From contig JBJMKZ010000020.1 in the NCBI GenBank assembly GCA_045805565.1, positions 1-64,000 of the forward strand: DNA of 64,000 bases, in the 5' to 3' direction. Positions within the stretch are counted from its first letter, which is position 1, and each line of letters begins with the position of its first letter. The stretch is from DATAEY01 sp045805565. Lineage in GTDB: Bacteria; Actinomycetota; Thermoleophilia; Solirubrobacterales; Solirubrobacteraceae. The position numbers and the translations under genes were made by a program. The notes under the pieces are model-generated. The model saw nothing but the letters and a program-made list of their open reading frames with translations, searched no databases and had not been told where the DNA came from. Of the stretch, positions 37,809 to 46,143 are shown piece after piece.

Positions 37809-39310
37809 CCGCGGCCGACGCTCCCACCCGGCAGTCGGTTGCCCGCGCCGTGTCGTGGATCGGCATCGGTCATCTGGTCAGCCAGGGAATGTGGCTGGCG
37901 TCACTGCTGGTGCTGGCCGCCCTGCTGTCGCCGCGCGACTTCGGCACGCTGGCGAGCGCCCTGGTGCTGGTCACGCTCGCCGGGCTGCTGGTCGATGCCG
38001 GCACCCGCGGCAGCCTGATCGCCAAGCCGCGCCTCACGCGGGCGGACATCGGCGGCGCGGTGGTCCTCAATGGGGCCATCGGGCTGGGCGCGACGCTGCT
38101 GATCGCGGCGCTCGCGGGGCCCGCCGTCGAAACCTTCGCCGGCGGAGGCGACATCGCGGCGGTGAGGGCGCTCTCGGCCGGCGTCTTCCTCTACGCCCTG
38201 GGCATCTGCGCCTTCGCCCTGTTGCAGAAGAATCTGCGCCTGAAGGACTACGCAGCCGCCAACATCGGCTCGGCGGTGATCTCCTCGCTGATCGCCGTGG
38301 CGGCGGGAGTGCTGGGCGCCGGCGTCTGGGCGCTGGTCGTGCGCCAGCTGCTCTCGATGGGGCTGCTCAGCGCCTTCGCCTGGATCGGCGCGCGCCGACT
38401 GATCCCGCCCCGGACGGCGGCCGAAAGGGCCAGACGCCTGCCCGCGCTGCAGCTGCGACAGCCGCAGTGGACGGGATTCTTCCTGCTCGCGGCGGCGGAC
38501 TTCGCGGTGCTCAACGCCGACGTGTTCGTGGTCGGCAACCTCACCCGCGCGCGCGGGCTCGGCCTCTACTCGCTGGCGTTCACCCTGGCCTTCGCGCCCC
38601 TGACCCAGATCGCCTGGCAGATCGGCCGGGTGCTGTTCCCGGCCGCCGCGGCGACGCGGCGCCTGCAGGACGTCGGCCGGCGCACGCTGGTCTCGCTGCG
38701 CCTGATGGCGCTGCTGTTGGCGCCCGCGGTGCCGCCCGTGTTGGCCCTGGCGCCGGTTCTGCCCGAGGTGCTGGGGAGCAGGTGGGCGCCGATGGTGGTG
38801 CCCTTCCAGCTGCTGCTGGCGGCGGGGGTGGGGCAGGCGCTCGTGTCGGTGATCGGCGAGTCCCTGTCGGGCACCGGCAACGTGTGGTTCAGGGCACGGG
38901 TCAACCTCGTGTGGGCGATCGCCATGGTCGCCGCCCTGGTCGTGCTGGTCTCGGTGGACGGCATTCGCGGCGCGGCGCTGGCACACCTCGCGCTGTTCGT
39001 GCCGTTCGGCATCGCCTACGCCGTCTTCGGGACACGCCGGCTGGGGATCGACGCGCGAAGCGTGGCTAGCGCGCTGCGACCCGTCGCGTTGCCGGTCGGC
39101 GTCGAGGCGCTCGTCACCGCGGCCACGGTGGTGGCGCTGCGGGCGGCCGGGACGTCCGCGGCCCTGGCCGGGGTCGCGGGCGCGGTCGCGGGCGTGGCGA
39201 TGATGTCGCTGTTGCTGGCACGGCTGCCCTCCAGCCCGCTGCCCGAGGGCCGGGCGGTCCTGGCGGAGGCGCTGCGGCGCCCCGCGAGCCGGCCGGCCGC
39301 TCGCTCCTAG
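37805..39310 (+). CDS. Polysaccharide/lipopolysaccharide flippase (MOP superfamily)
   Basis: 501 residues from ATG 37805 with about 12-14 membrane helices. The N-terminal block ARAVSWIGIGHLVSQGMWLASLLVLAALL split with LSPRDFGTLASALVLVTLAGLLVDAG is the Wzx/WzxC pattern, moving undecaprenyl-linked oligosaccharides across the membrane. It overlaps the propeller gene and is followed by a glycosyltransferase 9 bases later. Confidence 0.9.
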   Translation: MTAADAPTRQSVARAVSWIGIGHLVSQGMWLASLLVLAALLSPRDFGTLASALVLVTLAGLLVDAGTRGSLIAKPRLTRADIGGAVVLNGAIGLGATLLIAALAGPAVETFAGGGDIAAVRALSAGVFLYALGICAFALLQKNLRLKDYAAANIGSAVISSLIAVAAGVLGAGVWALVVRQLLSMGLLSAFAWIGARRLIPPRTAAERARRLPALQLRQPQWTGFFLLAAADFAVLNADVFVVGNLTRARGLGLYSLAFTLAFAPLTQIAWQIGRVLFPAAAATRRLQDVGRRTLVSLRLMALLLAPAVPPVLALAPVLPEVLGSRWAPMVVPFQLLLAAGVGQALVSVIGESLSGTGNVWFRARVNLVWAIAMVAALVVLVSVDGIRGAALAHLALFVPFGIAYAVFGTRRLGIDARSVASALRPVALPVGVEALVTAATVVALRAAGTSAALAGVAGAVAGVAMMSLLLARLPSSPLPEGRAVLAEALRRPASRPAARS

Positions 39311-39319
39311 ACTCCGCGC

Positions 39320-40303
39320 GTGCCGAGGATCCTCTTCGCCTGCCCCAGCGACGCGTCGTTCATCAGGATCGATCGCGAGCTGCTCGCCGAGCGCTGGCCG
39401 CTGCGGGAGTGGCGCCAGCCGGGCCGCTTCACCAACCTCTTCCGTCTCGTCCCGATGGTGGTGCGCAGCGACGTGGTGGTCGGATGGTGGGCGTCCTGGC
39501 ACACGTTCTGGCCGATCACGCTGGCCTGGCTGCTGCGCAAGCCTTCGCTGCTGATCATCGGCGGATTCGACACCGCGAACATGCCCGAGATCGGCTACGG
39601 CTTCCAGCAGGGCGGGGCGCGCCGGTGGCTGAGCCGCTGGGTCATGGGCCGCGCCACCCGCTTGGTCACCAACTCGCACTACTCGCAGGAGGAGATCGAG
39701 CGCAACATCGGCTTCCCGTCAACCCGGGTCGGCGTCATCCACCACGGCGTCCCGGACCCCTACGGGGAGCTGCCGCAGGGCGCGCGGGACCGCATCGCGC
39801 TGAGCGTAGGCCTCGTGACCCGCGACAACCTCGAGATCAAGGGGCAGCGCGCGTTCGTGGAGGCCGCCTCCCACGCGCCGGACGTCCGCTTCGTGCTCGC
39901 CGGGCCGTGGAAGGACGACGCGATCGAGGGGCTGCGCCGGCGGGCGGCGCCGAACGTCTCGTTCACCGGATGGCTGGAGCGGGACGACCTCGACGCCCTG
40001 TTTCGCAGCGCCGCGGCCTACGTCCAGCCGTCCCACCACGAGGGGTTCGGGCTGGCCGTGGCCGAGGCGATGCTGGCCGGATGCGTGCCGGTGGTGACCG
40101 TGGCGGGAGCGCTGCCCGAGGTCGTCGGCGACGCCGGGATCCAGATACCTGACGACGAGCCGGCCACGGTTGCGGCCGCGGTGCGGCGTGCGCTCGACAT
40201 GGACGCGCACGCGCGCGCGCGAGCCCGCGCGCGCATCCTCACGGAGTTCCCGGTCTCCAAGCGCCGCGAGGCCCTGTGGGCCGAGCTGGAGTCGCTGGCC
40301 TAG
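39320..40303 (+). CDS. Glycosyltransferase family 4
   Basis: 327 residues from GTG 39320 (MPRILFACPSDASFIR), 6 bases after a TAGACT -10-like box. Donor-binding HHEGFGLAVAEAMLAGCVPVVT has the E-x7-E pattern and ADVRFVLAGPW-type Rossmann elements precede it. The C-terminus has a low-complexity DAHARARARARIL run. It belongs with the flippase and asparagine-synthase-like gene in a surface-glycan locus and overlaps the latter convergently by 4 bases. Confidence 0.9.
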   Translation: MPRILFACPSDASFIRIDRELLAERWPLREWRQPGRFTNLFRLVPMVVRSDVVVGWWASWHTFWPITLAWLLRKPSLLIIGGFDTANMPEIGYGFQQGGARRWLSRWVMGRATRLVTNSHYSQEEIERNIGFPSTRVGVIHHGVPDPYGELPQGARDRIALSVGLVTRDNLEIKGQRAFVEAASHAPDVRFVLAGPWKDDAIEGLRRRAAPNVSFTGWLERDDLDALFRSAAAYVQPSHHEGFGLAVAEAMLAGCVPVVTVAGALPEVVGDAGIQIPDDEPATVAAAVRRALDMDAHARARARARILTEFPVSKRREALWAELESLA

Positions 40304-42183
40304 CCCACGCCGACCGGCGTCGGGCTCGCGACCATGCCCCGATGCCAGAGGCCCAGGGAGAGCAGGCAGAACAGCTCGCGGGTGTGATCCGCGCGTCCGG
40401 TCGAGTGCCGCTCCAGCAGGCGACGCAGCTCGGCCTCCTCGAACAGCGACCGGCACAGCTCGCCCTCGCCCAGCAGGACCTGCTCGGCCATGGGACGAAG
40501 CTCGGAGCGCAGCCACCTGTCCACCGGTGTCACCCACCCCAGCTTGGGCCGGTGGACGACCTGCGGCGGCAGCAGCGCGAGCATCGCCTCCTTGTGCAGC
40601 GATTTGCCCCGCAGCCGGCGCACGTGCTGCGATGGATGGGCCGACTCGGCGAGCCCCACCAGGTCCTGGTCGAGCATCGGCACGCGCAGCTCGACCGACG
40701 CCGCCATCGACATCTTGTCGGCGATCAGCAGCAGCTCGTCCGGCAGCCATAGGCGGGTGTCCACGTACAGCATCTGGCCGAGCGGGTCGCGGCCGGCCAC
40801 CCGTCCGCGCAGCCGCTCGACCACGACCTCGGGTGGGGCCGCGGCCTCCCGGACGCAAGCGGCGAACTCGGGCCGGTAGAGCGCCGCCTTCTCGGAGTCG
40901 CGCAGGAGCCGGTAGGCGTTCATCAGCAGCTCGAGGTCGTCTCGTGCCGACAGGGCATCGAGGCCGCGCGCGAGCGTCACCGCGCGGCCGGGACGGGGCA
41001 GCCTCCCCGCCGCCGCCCGGGCTCCGGGGAGCCGGCGCAGCGCGCTCGCCAGCCGGGCGCCCCGGTGACGGCCGTAGCCCCCGAGCGGCTCGTCGGCTCC
41101 CTGGCCGCACAGCGCGACGGGCACCGCCGGACGCATCAGCGAAGCGACGAAGTTCACCGCCAGCGCGCTGGTGGTGCCCACGGGCTCCTCGATGCCCGCC
41201 ATCGCGGCCGGCAGCGCGTCGAGGTATTCGTGCTCGCCCACCAGCGCGTGCTCGTGCTCGGCTCCGAACCGGCGCGCGGTCTGCGCCGCCTCGGGAATCT
41301 CGTCGGTCCGGGCGCCGCCCCCCGCGAAACCCACGGTATAGGCCCGCACCCGCGAGCTGTGGCGGGCCATCGCGGCGCAGATCGCGCCCGAGTCGACCCC
41401 GCCGCTGAGCATCACGCCGATCGGCCTGTCGCTCATCATCTGCCGGGCGACCGCGCGTTCGAACGCCTCGCGGTACGCCTCGACCAGCTCGGCGCGATCG
41501 CGGCGATCGGCGGCCGGGACGTCGGTGGCGTACTCCATCTGGGAGATTCCGCTCGGGCCGGAGCTGAGCAGCGTGGCCGGCGGCAGCTTGCGAACCGCCG
41601 CCAGCGCGGTCCGGGGCGAAGGGACGAAGCGGAAGGTGAGGAAGTGGTCGATGGCCGTCGGATCCAGCTCGCGCGAGATCGACTCGTCGACCAGCAGCGC
41701 GCGCACCTCCGACGCGAAGGCGAGCCGCCCGGCCGCCCGGCTGTAGTAGAGCGGCTTGACGCCGAAGCGGTCACGCCCCAGGTGCAGCGTCTCCGAGCGC
41801 GCGTCCCAGACGGCGATCGCGAAGATCCCGTTCAACTGCTCCACGAATGCCGGGCCGAGCTCCTCGTAGAGATGAGGGATGACCTCGCCGTCGGATCCCG
41901 ACCGCAGGCGGTGGCCACGCCGCTCCAGGCCGGTCCGCAGCTCGCCGTGGTTGTAGAGCTCGCCATTGAACACGGCGACCACGTCGCCGGCCTCGTTGCG
42001 CAGCGGCTGATGCCCGCGCGCGGGGTCGATGATCGCCAGCCTGCGCATGCCCAGCGCGATGCCCGGCGCATCGTGGAACCCGTCACCATCCGGCCCGCGA
42101 TGGATCAGCCGCGCCACCATCGCGGCCACCAGGCGGCGGTCGGGCTCGTCCCCCGGAGCGTGGATGCCGGCGATCCCGCACAT
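40300..42183 (-). CDS. asnB: Asparagine synthase (glutamine-hydrolysing), AsnB-like
   Basis: 627 residues. Cys2 in MCGIAGI is the glutaminase nucleophile; RGPDGDGF, FNGELYNH and SDGEVI are the glutamine-site blocks. The synthetase domain has the PP-loop VMLSGGVDSGAICAAM. The C-terminal part is longer and more divergent than housekeeping AsnB, as in paralogues that amidate glycans or other acids in exopolysaccharide clusters. The ATG lies 7 bases after a TACGCT box (minus strand), suggesting a leaderless mRNA. The exact acceptor is uncertain. Confidence 0.9.
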   Translation of the reverse strand: MCGIAGIHAPGDEPDRRLVAAMVARLIHRGPDGDGFHDAPGIALGMRRLAIIDPARGHQPLRNEAGDVVAVFNGELYNHGELRTGLERRGHRLRSGSDGEVIPHLYEELGPAFVEQLNGIFAIAVWDARSETLHLGRDRFGVKPLYYSRAAGRLAFASEVRALLVDESISRELDPTAIDHFLTFRFVPSPRTALAAVRKLPPATLLSSGPSGISQMEYATDVPAADRRDRAELVEAYREAFERAVARQMMSDRPIGVMLSGGVDSGAICAAMARHSSRVRAYTVGFAGGGARTDEIPEAAQTARRFGAEHEHALVGEHEYLDALPAAMAGIEEPVGTTSALAVNFVASLMRPAVPVALCGQGADEPLGGYGRHRGARLASALRRLPGARAAAGRLPRPGRAVTLARGLDALSARDDLELLMNAYRLLRDSEKAALYRPEFAACVREAAAPPEVVVERLRGRVAGRDPLGQMLYVDTRLWLPDELLLIADKMSMAASVELRVPMLDQDLVGLAESAHPSQHVRRLRGKSLHKEAMLALLPPQVVHRPKLGWVTPVDRWLRSELRPMAEQVLLGEGELCRSLFEEAELRRLLERHSTGRADHTRELFCLLSLGLWHRGMVASPTPVGVG

Positions 42184-42242
42184 GGCGCCAAGCGTAGTCC
42201 CGGCCCCGCGGCGTAAGCTCTGCCGGCGCGCGCCCGTGCCAC

Positions 42243-42258
42243 GCTATACTTTCTGAAG
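42243..42258 (+). promoter_or_regulatory. Promoter/operator-like motif before the rhodanese-ThiF gene
   Basis: GCTATACTTTCTGAAG contains a consensus TATACT -10 box (42245-42250). The same motif with three changes recurs before cysM (43879-43894). Shared sequence continues past the -10, so it may be an operator rather than only a promoter. Confidence 0.45.
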
Positions 42259-42289
42259 CGAGTAGCCGACCGCGACTTGGGAGTTCCAG

Positions 42290-43471
42290 ATGAGCCCGTC
42301 GGGGCCCGAGGTCATCAATCAGATTCGCAGCCAGGTGGACGAGGTCGACCCGGCCGAGGTCAGCCGGCAGCGCAGCAACGGCGCCGTGCTGGTCGACGTG
42401 CGGGAGACCGAGGAGTTCGACGCCGGCCACATCCCCGGCGCCAAGCACGTACCGCGGGGCTATCTCGAGTCGCGCATCGAGGCCGCCGTCCCCGACCGCG
42501 ACGCCCACCTGATCCTGTACTGCGCATCGGGTCAGCGCTCGGCCCTTGCCGCTCACACCCTCAAGCAGCTGCTGGGCTACCAGAACGTCGAATCGATGAC
42601 CGGCGGCATCACGCTCTGGAAGGACCGCGGTTACGAGGTCGACGTGCCCAAGACCCTGTCAAGCGAGCAGCGGGAGCGCTATTCGCGCCACCTGCTCATT
42701 CCCGAGGTGGGGGTCGAGGGACAGCAGAAGCTGCTCGATGCCAAGGTCCTGCTCCTGGGCGCGGGCGGGCTGGGGTCTCCCGCGGGCCTCTACCTGGCGG
42801 CGGCGGGGGTGGGAACCCTGGGGGTCGTGGACAACGACGCCGTCGACCTGTCCAACCTCCAGCGCCAGGTCCTCCATACCACCGACCGGATCGGCGTCCC
42901 CAAGGTGGACTCGGCCGAGGAGACGATCGGGTCGATCAACCCGGACGTGAAGGTGGTCAAGTACCCAGTCCGCCTCGACGCCTCCAACATCATGGAGATC
43001 ATCGAGGGCTACGACGTGATCGTCGACGGCCTGGACAACTTCCCCACCCGTTACCTCCTCAACGACGCGTCGGTCCGGCTGAGGATCCCCGTGGTGTCCG
43101 CCGCCATCCTGGGCTTCGACGGGCAGCTCTCGGTCTTCTCGCCCTACGAGGGCCCGTGCTACCGCTGCCTGTTCCGTGAGCCGCCGCCGGCCGAGCTGGC
43201 GCCGTCGTGCGGCGCCAACGGCGTGCTGGGAGTGCTCCCGGGAGTCATGGGCCTGTTGCAGGCGACCGAAGCCATCAAGCTGATCATCGGCCAGGGGGAC
43301 CCGCTGATCGGGCGCCTGCTGCTCTACGACGCGCTCGGCGCGACGTTCACCACCGTGAAGGTCAACCGCGACCCCGAGTGCCCGATCTGCTCGCGCGATC
43401 CCGACTCGATCTCCGACGAGGAGATGGGGGCCTTCCCAGACTACGAGGCGTTCTGCGCCGGGGCCGGCTAG
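42290..43471 (+). CDS. Rhodanese-ThiF/MoeB fusion, sulfur-carrier activating enzyme (MoeZ-like)
   Basis: 393 residues that adenylate and thiocarboxylate a ubiquitin-like sulfur carrier. Residues 20-118 are a rhodanese domain with active Cys78 in LYCASGQRS. Residues 130-380 are the E1-like ThiF domain with GAGGLGSPAG (157-166), the Arg/Gln ATP contacts in LSNLQRQVLH, and two zinc CxxC pairs (CYRC and CPIC). In mycobacterial MoeZ and human MOCS3 the rhodanese is C-terminal; here it is N-terminal. It leads the cysO-cysM-mec cluster and probably activates that carrier. Confidence 0.92.
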   Translation: MSPSGPEVINQIRSQVDEVDPAEVSRQRSNGAVLVDVRETEEFDAGHIPGAKHVPRGYLESRIEAAVPDRDAHLILYCASGQRSALAAHTLKQLLGYQNVESMTGGITLWKDRGYEVDVPKTLSSEQRERYSRHLLIPEVGVEGQQKLLDAKVLLLGAGGLGSPAGLYLAAAGVGTLGVVDNDAVDLSNLQRQVLHTTDRIGVPKVDSAEETIGSINPDVKVVKYPVRLDASNIMEIIEGYDVIVDGLDNFPTRYLLNDASVRLRIPVVSAAILGFDGQLSVFSPYEGPCYRCLFREPPPAELAPSCGANGVLGVLPGVMGLLQATEAIKLIIGQGDPLIGRLLLYDALGATFTTVKVNRDPECPICSRDPDSISDEEMGAFPDYEAFCAGAG

Positions 43472-43547
43472 CCTGGTCGCCGACCCCGGGATGGAGTCGA
43501 CCGATCTCACGGATGCCGGCCCGGTGACGGCGGCTCGCTGACTCGAG

Positions 43548-43865
43548 ATGGCGACGGTCCGAATACCGCCGGTGCTGCGCCCCTCGGTCGGCGGCGAGAA
43601 GGAGCTGGACGCCGCCGGATCCTCGGTGGGCGAGGTGCTGCGAGCGCTGACCGTGGAGCATCCGCAGACCGAGTCGCAGATCTTCTCCCCCGAGGGGGGG
43701 CTCAACCGCTACGTCAACGTCTATGTCAACGACGAGGACGTGCGGGTGCTCGACGGGCTCGACACGCCGGTCGGCGACGGCGACACGCTGGTGATCCTGC
43801 CGGCGATGGCGGGCGGCCAGCTGGTCGGAGACCGCCGCGGTTGCGCCCGATCTCGGTCTCGCTGA
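43548..43865 (+). CDS. cysO: ThiS/MoaD-like sulfur carrier (CysO-like) with C-terminal extension
   Basis: 105 residues with a ubiquitin-like beta-grasp fold (MATVRIPPVLRPSVGGEKEL, NVYVNDEDVRVLDGLDTPV, DTLVILPAMAGG). The functional Gly-Gly is at 89-90, yet the frame continues for 15 residues (QLVGDRRGCARSRSR). CysO of M. tuberculosis ends at GG. The extension would need removal before thiocarboxylation, and a Mec-type JAMM peptidase is encoded 1.3 kb downstream. It lies between the E1-like gene and cysM. Confidence 0.88.
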   Translation: MATVRIPPVLRPSVGGEKELDAAGSSVGEVLRALTVEHPQTESQIFSPEGGLNRYVNVYVNDEDVRVLDGLDTPVGDGDTLVILPAMAGGQLVGDRRGCARSRSR

Positions 43866-43878
43866 CCGCAGGTCTCTC

Positions 43879-43894
43879 GCTACACTTCGTGAAG
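43879..43894 (+). promoter_or_regulatory. Promoter/operator-like motif before cysM
   Basis: GCTACACTTCGTGAAG matches the motif at 42243-42258 in 13 of 16 positions and contains the palindrome ACTTC-GT-GAAGT. TACACT at 43881-43886 could be a -10 box with transcription starting about 3 bases before the cysM ATG (43897). Confidence 0.45.
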
Positions 43895-43896
43895 TA

Positions 43897-44868
43897 ATGG
43901 CCGGCCCCGAGCTCGAGAACCGGCCCTGCGGCGGTCGTTATGGCGACATCGTCCAGGCCATCGGCAACACCCCGCTGGTCGAGCTGCGGCGCCTGTCACC
44001 CAAGCCCGGGGTGCGGCTGTGGGCCAAGCTCGAATCGCACAATCCCACCGGCTCGGTCAAGGACCGCGTGGCGCGGGCGCTGATCGAGGACGCCGAGGAG
44101 CGCGGTGCGATCTCGCCCGGCCAGACCATCCTCGAGCCTACCTCCGGCAACACCGGCATATCGCTGGCGATGATCTGCCTGCGCAAGGGCTATCCGCTCA
44201 AGGTGGTGATGCCCGAGAACGTCACTCCGGAACGCACCCAGCTGCTGGAGATGTACGGCGCCCGGATCGTCTACTCGGAAGGCCCGAAGGGGTCCAACGG
44301 GGCGGTCGAGCTCGCGCTCGAGATGGCGGAGGGCGACGCCGCGTACTACATGCCCTACCAGTACGGGAACCAGGCCAACCCGCTCGCGCACTACGGCGGC
44401 ACCGCGCCGGAGATCCTCGAGGAGCTCGACGAGGTGGCGGCCTTCGTCGCCGGGCTCGGCACCGGCGGGACGCTCATGGGTGTCGGTCGGCGCCTGAAGG
44501 AAGAGCTCGGCGACTCGGTGAAGGTGGTGGCCGCCGAGCCGATGCAGGGCGAGCCGGTCCAGGGACTGCGCTCGCTGGACGACGGCTTCATCCCGCCGAT
44601 CATCGACCTCTCGCTGCTGGACCGCAAGATCTTCGTCACCAATCGCGACGCGATCGTGTGGACGCGACGCCTGTTGGAGGAGGAGGGGATCTTCGCGGGA
44701 GTGTCATCGGGCGCCATCGCGGCGATCGCGGTGCGGATCGCCGGCGAGCTGGACGAGGGCAACGTGGTGTTCGTGGTGGCCGACGACGGATGGAAGTACC
44801 TCTCGTCGGGGATCTACAACCGCCCCGTCGACGAAATCGAGGCGCTCGAGTCGACGGTCTGGTGGTAG
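43897..44868 (+). CDS. cysM: O-phosphoserine-dependent cysteine synthase CysM
   Basis: 323 residues of the PLP cysteine synthase fold. It has AIGNTPLVELRRL, the PLP lysine in NPTGSVKDRVA, EPTSGNTGISLAMI and AGLGTGGTLMGVGR. In Mycobacterium, CysM uses O-phosphoserine and the CysO thiocarboxylate; the aromatic C-terminus here (ESTVWW) is like the tail that closes over that enzyme's active site. Adjacent cysO and mec support the assignment. Confidence 0.92.
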   Translation: MAGPELENRPCGGRYGDIVQAIGNTPLVELRRLSPKPGVRLWAKLESHNPTGSVKDRVARALIEDAEERGAISPGQTILEPTSGNTGISLAMICLRKGYPLKVVMPENVTPERTQLLEMYGARIVYSEGPKGSNGAVELALEMAEGDAAYYMPYQYGNQANPLAHYGGTAPEILEELDEVAAFVAGLGTGGTLMGVGRRLKEELGDSVKVVAAEPMQGEPVQGLRSLDDGFIPPIIDLSLLDRKIFVTNRDAIVWTRRLLEEEGIFAGVSSGAIAAIAVRIAGELDEGNVVFVVADDGWKYLSSGIYNRPVDEIEALESTVWW

Positions 44869-44911
44869 TCCGCCGGCAACCGGCGGCGAGAGTCGTAGAG
44901 TAGGCGCTGAG

Positions 44912-45106
44912 ATGATCGGCAACATCGGACCGATGGAGCTGGTGCTCGTCCTCGCGATCGCCCTGATCGTGCTCGGCCCCAAGAAGCTTCCCGAGGCCGG
45001 GCGCGCGGTCGGGCGGGGCCTGCGGGAGTTCAAGGACTCCCTGTCGGGCGCCGGCGACGACGACGACCAGGACGTCGGCAAGCTGGACGCCAAGCACGAC
45101 TCCTGA
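44912..45106 (+). CDS. tatA: Sec-independent translocase TatA
   Basis: 64 residues. The N-terminal membrane helix PMELVLVLAIALIVLGPKKLPE with the LGPKKLP hinge, the amphipathic helix AGRAVGRGLREFKDSL and an acidic tail (GDDDDQDV) define TatA/E, the pore-forming Tat subunit. tatC is not in the window. It sits within the cysteine cluster, probably by chance of operon layout. Confidence 0.93.
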   Translation: MIGNIGPMELVLVLAIALIVLGPKKLPEAGRAVGRGLREFKDSLSGAGDDDDQDVGKLDAKHDS

Positions 45107-45158
45107 CGCGCGGGGGACCCCCGCCGCCGGGCACCGGCCGGTTGCTAGCCTCGCGCGG

Positions 45159-45554
45159 GTGCGCATCTCGCGCGAACTGGTGGAGGAGATCGTGGCGCAC
45201 GCGCGCCGCGAGGCGCCCAACGAGTGCTGCGGGATGGTGGCCTCCCAGGACGGACGGGCGGTGCGGGTGTACCCGGCGACCAACGCGGCGGCGAGCCCGC
45301 TGCGCTACCAGGTCGAGCCCCACGACCAGTACCGCATCGAGATGGCCATCGACGACGCCGGGCTGGAGCTGGGCGCCATCTACCACTCCCACACCCGCAG
45401 CGCCCCGTACCCGTCGCAGACCGACATCAACCTGGCGTTCCATCCCGACGCGCTGTACGTGATCGTCGGCCTCGGGGCGCAAACGCCCGAGCTGCGCGCC
45501 TACCGGATCGTCGACGGACGCGTCGCGGACGCCGAGCTTACGATCGAGGACTAA
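45159..45554 (+). CDS. mec: Mec-type JAMM zinc metallopeptidase
   Basis: 131 residues of the M67/JAB1 family. Catalytic Glu22 is in NECCGMV, and the zinc motif H76-S-H78-x7-S86-xx-D89 lies in YHSHTRSAPYPSQTDI. In M. tuberculosis Mec releases cysteine from the CysO-Cys adduct. Here it could also trim the CysO extension. The start is GTG 45159, 7 bases after a TAGCCT box, again leaderless-like. Confidence 0.94.
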   Translation: MRISRELVEEIVAHARREAPNECCGMVASQDGRAVRVYPATNAAASPLRYQVEPHDQYRIEMAIDDAGLELGAIYHSHTRSAPYPSQTDINLAFHPDALYVIVGLGAQTPELRAYRIVDGRVADAELTIED

Positions 45555-45571
45555 GCCGGCGCTGCGCCGGC
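45555..45571 (+). terminator. Hairpin after mec
   Basis: GCCGGCG-CTG-CGCCGGC, a perfect 7-base stem directly after the mec stop. No T-tract. It may separate the cysteine cluster from the next leaderless gene. Confidence 0.45.
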
Positions 45572-45596
45572 GCGGGCGTGATCTACAGTGGAGCCG

Positions 45597-46091
45597 ATGG
45601 CGTCCGAGCCGCTGGTGTGCCCCGGCTGCGCCTCGACCTACCCGCTCGAGGCCCGCTTCTGCGCTCGCTGCCAGATGCCGCTCATCTACGCCGGAGCCGG
45701 GCCTGCGCAGGGCGCGGCGACCGAGCGTCACGAACGGGCCCGCAAGATCCGCCCCCAGTACGCCGAGGGGGACCTGGTGCACGTCGCCCGCGGCCGCCAT
45801 CAGGCCGAGGCGGAGTTCATCCAGGGGCTGCTGCTGGAGGAGGGGGTGCCCAGCCTCCTGCGCCGCTCGCGCGGATTCGACGTCCCCGACTACCTGGCCG
45901 CCGGCCCCCGTGACGTGCTGGTGCCGGCCTCCGGGGCGCCGACCGCGCGGGACGTGCTCCTGCAGGCCGAGTTGCTGCCCGGCGACGGGGCTTCCGGCAT
46001 CCACTCGCCGGTTCGAATCCTGATCGGGCTTCTGCTCGCGGTGGCGGTGGTGGCGGTCGTTCTGTGGCTGGGGACCGAGGTGATCGGCTGA
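45597..46091 (+). CDS. Zinc-ribbon DUF2007-like membrane protein
   Basis: 164 residues. Residues about 7-28 form a zinc ribbon (LVCPGCASTYP...FCARCQMPL). The middle is DUF2007-like (HQAEAEFIQGLLLEEGVPSLLRRS). The end is one membrane helix (IGLLLAVAVVAVVLWLG). I chose ATG 45597 over GTG 45588 because TACAGT (45584-45589) overlaps the latter and ends 7 bases before the former. Function unknown. Confidence 0.8.
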   Translation: MASEPLVCPGCASTYPLEARFCARCQMPLIYAGAGPAQGAATERHERARKIRPQYAEGDLVHVARGRHQAEAEFIQGLLLEEGVPSLLRRSRGFDVPDYLAAGPRDVLVPASGAPTARDVLLQAELLPGDGASGIHSPVRILIGLLLAVAVVAVVLWLGTEVIG

Positions 46092-46143
46092 CTCGTCGGG
46101 AAGCGGTCGGATCCAGCCCCGCGAGCCTACGACGCCCCGGCGG

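Noticed and set aside
46007..46030. T-arm-like sequence GGTTCGAATCC suggesting a tRNA
   Set aside because: It encodes SPVRILIGLL inside the DUF2007-like gene, and no acceptor, D-arm or anticodon stem can be formed around it.
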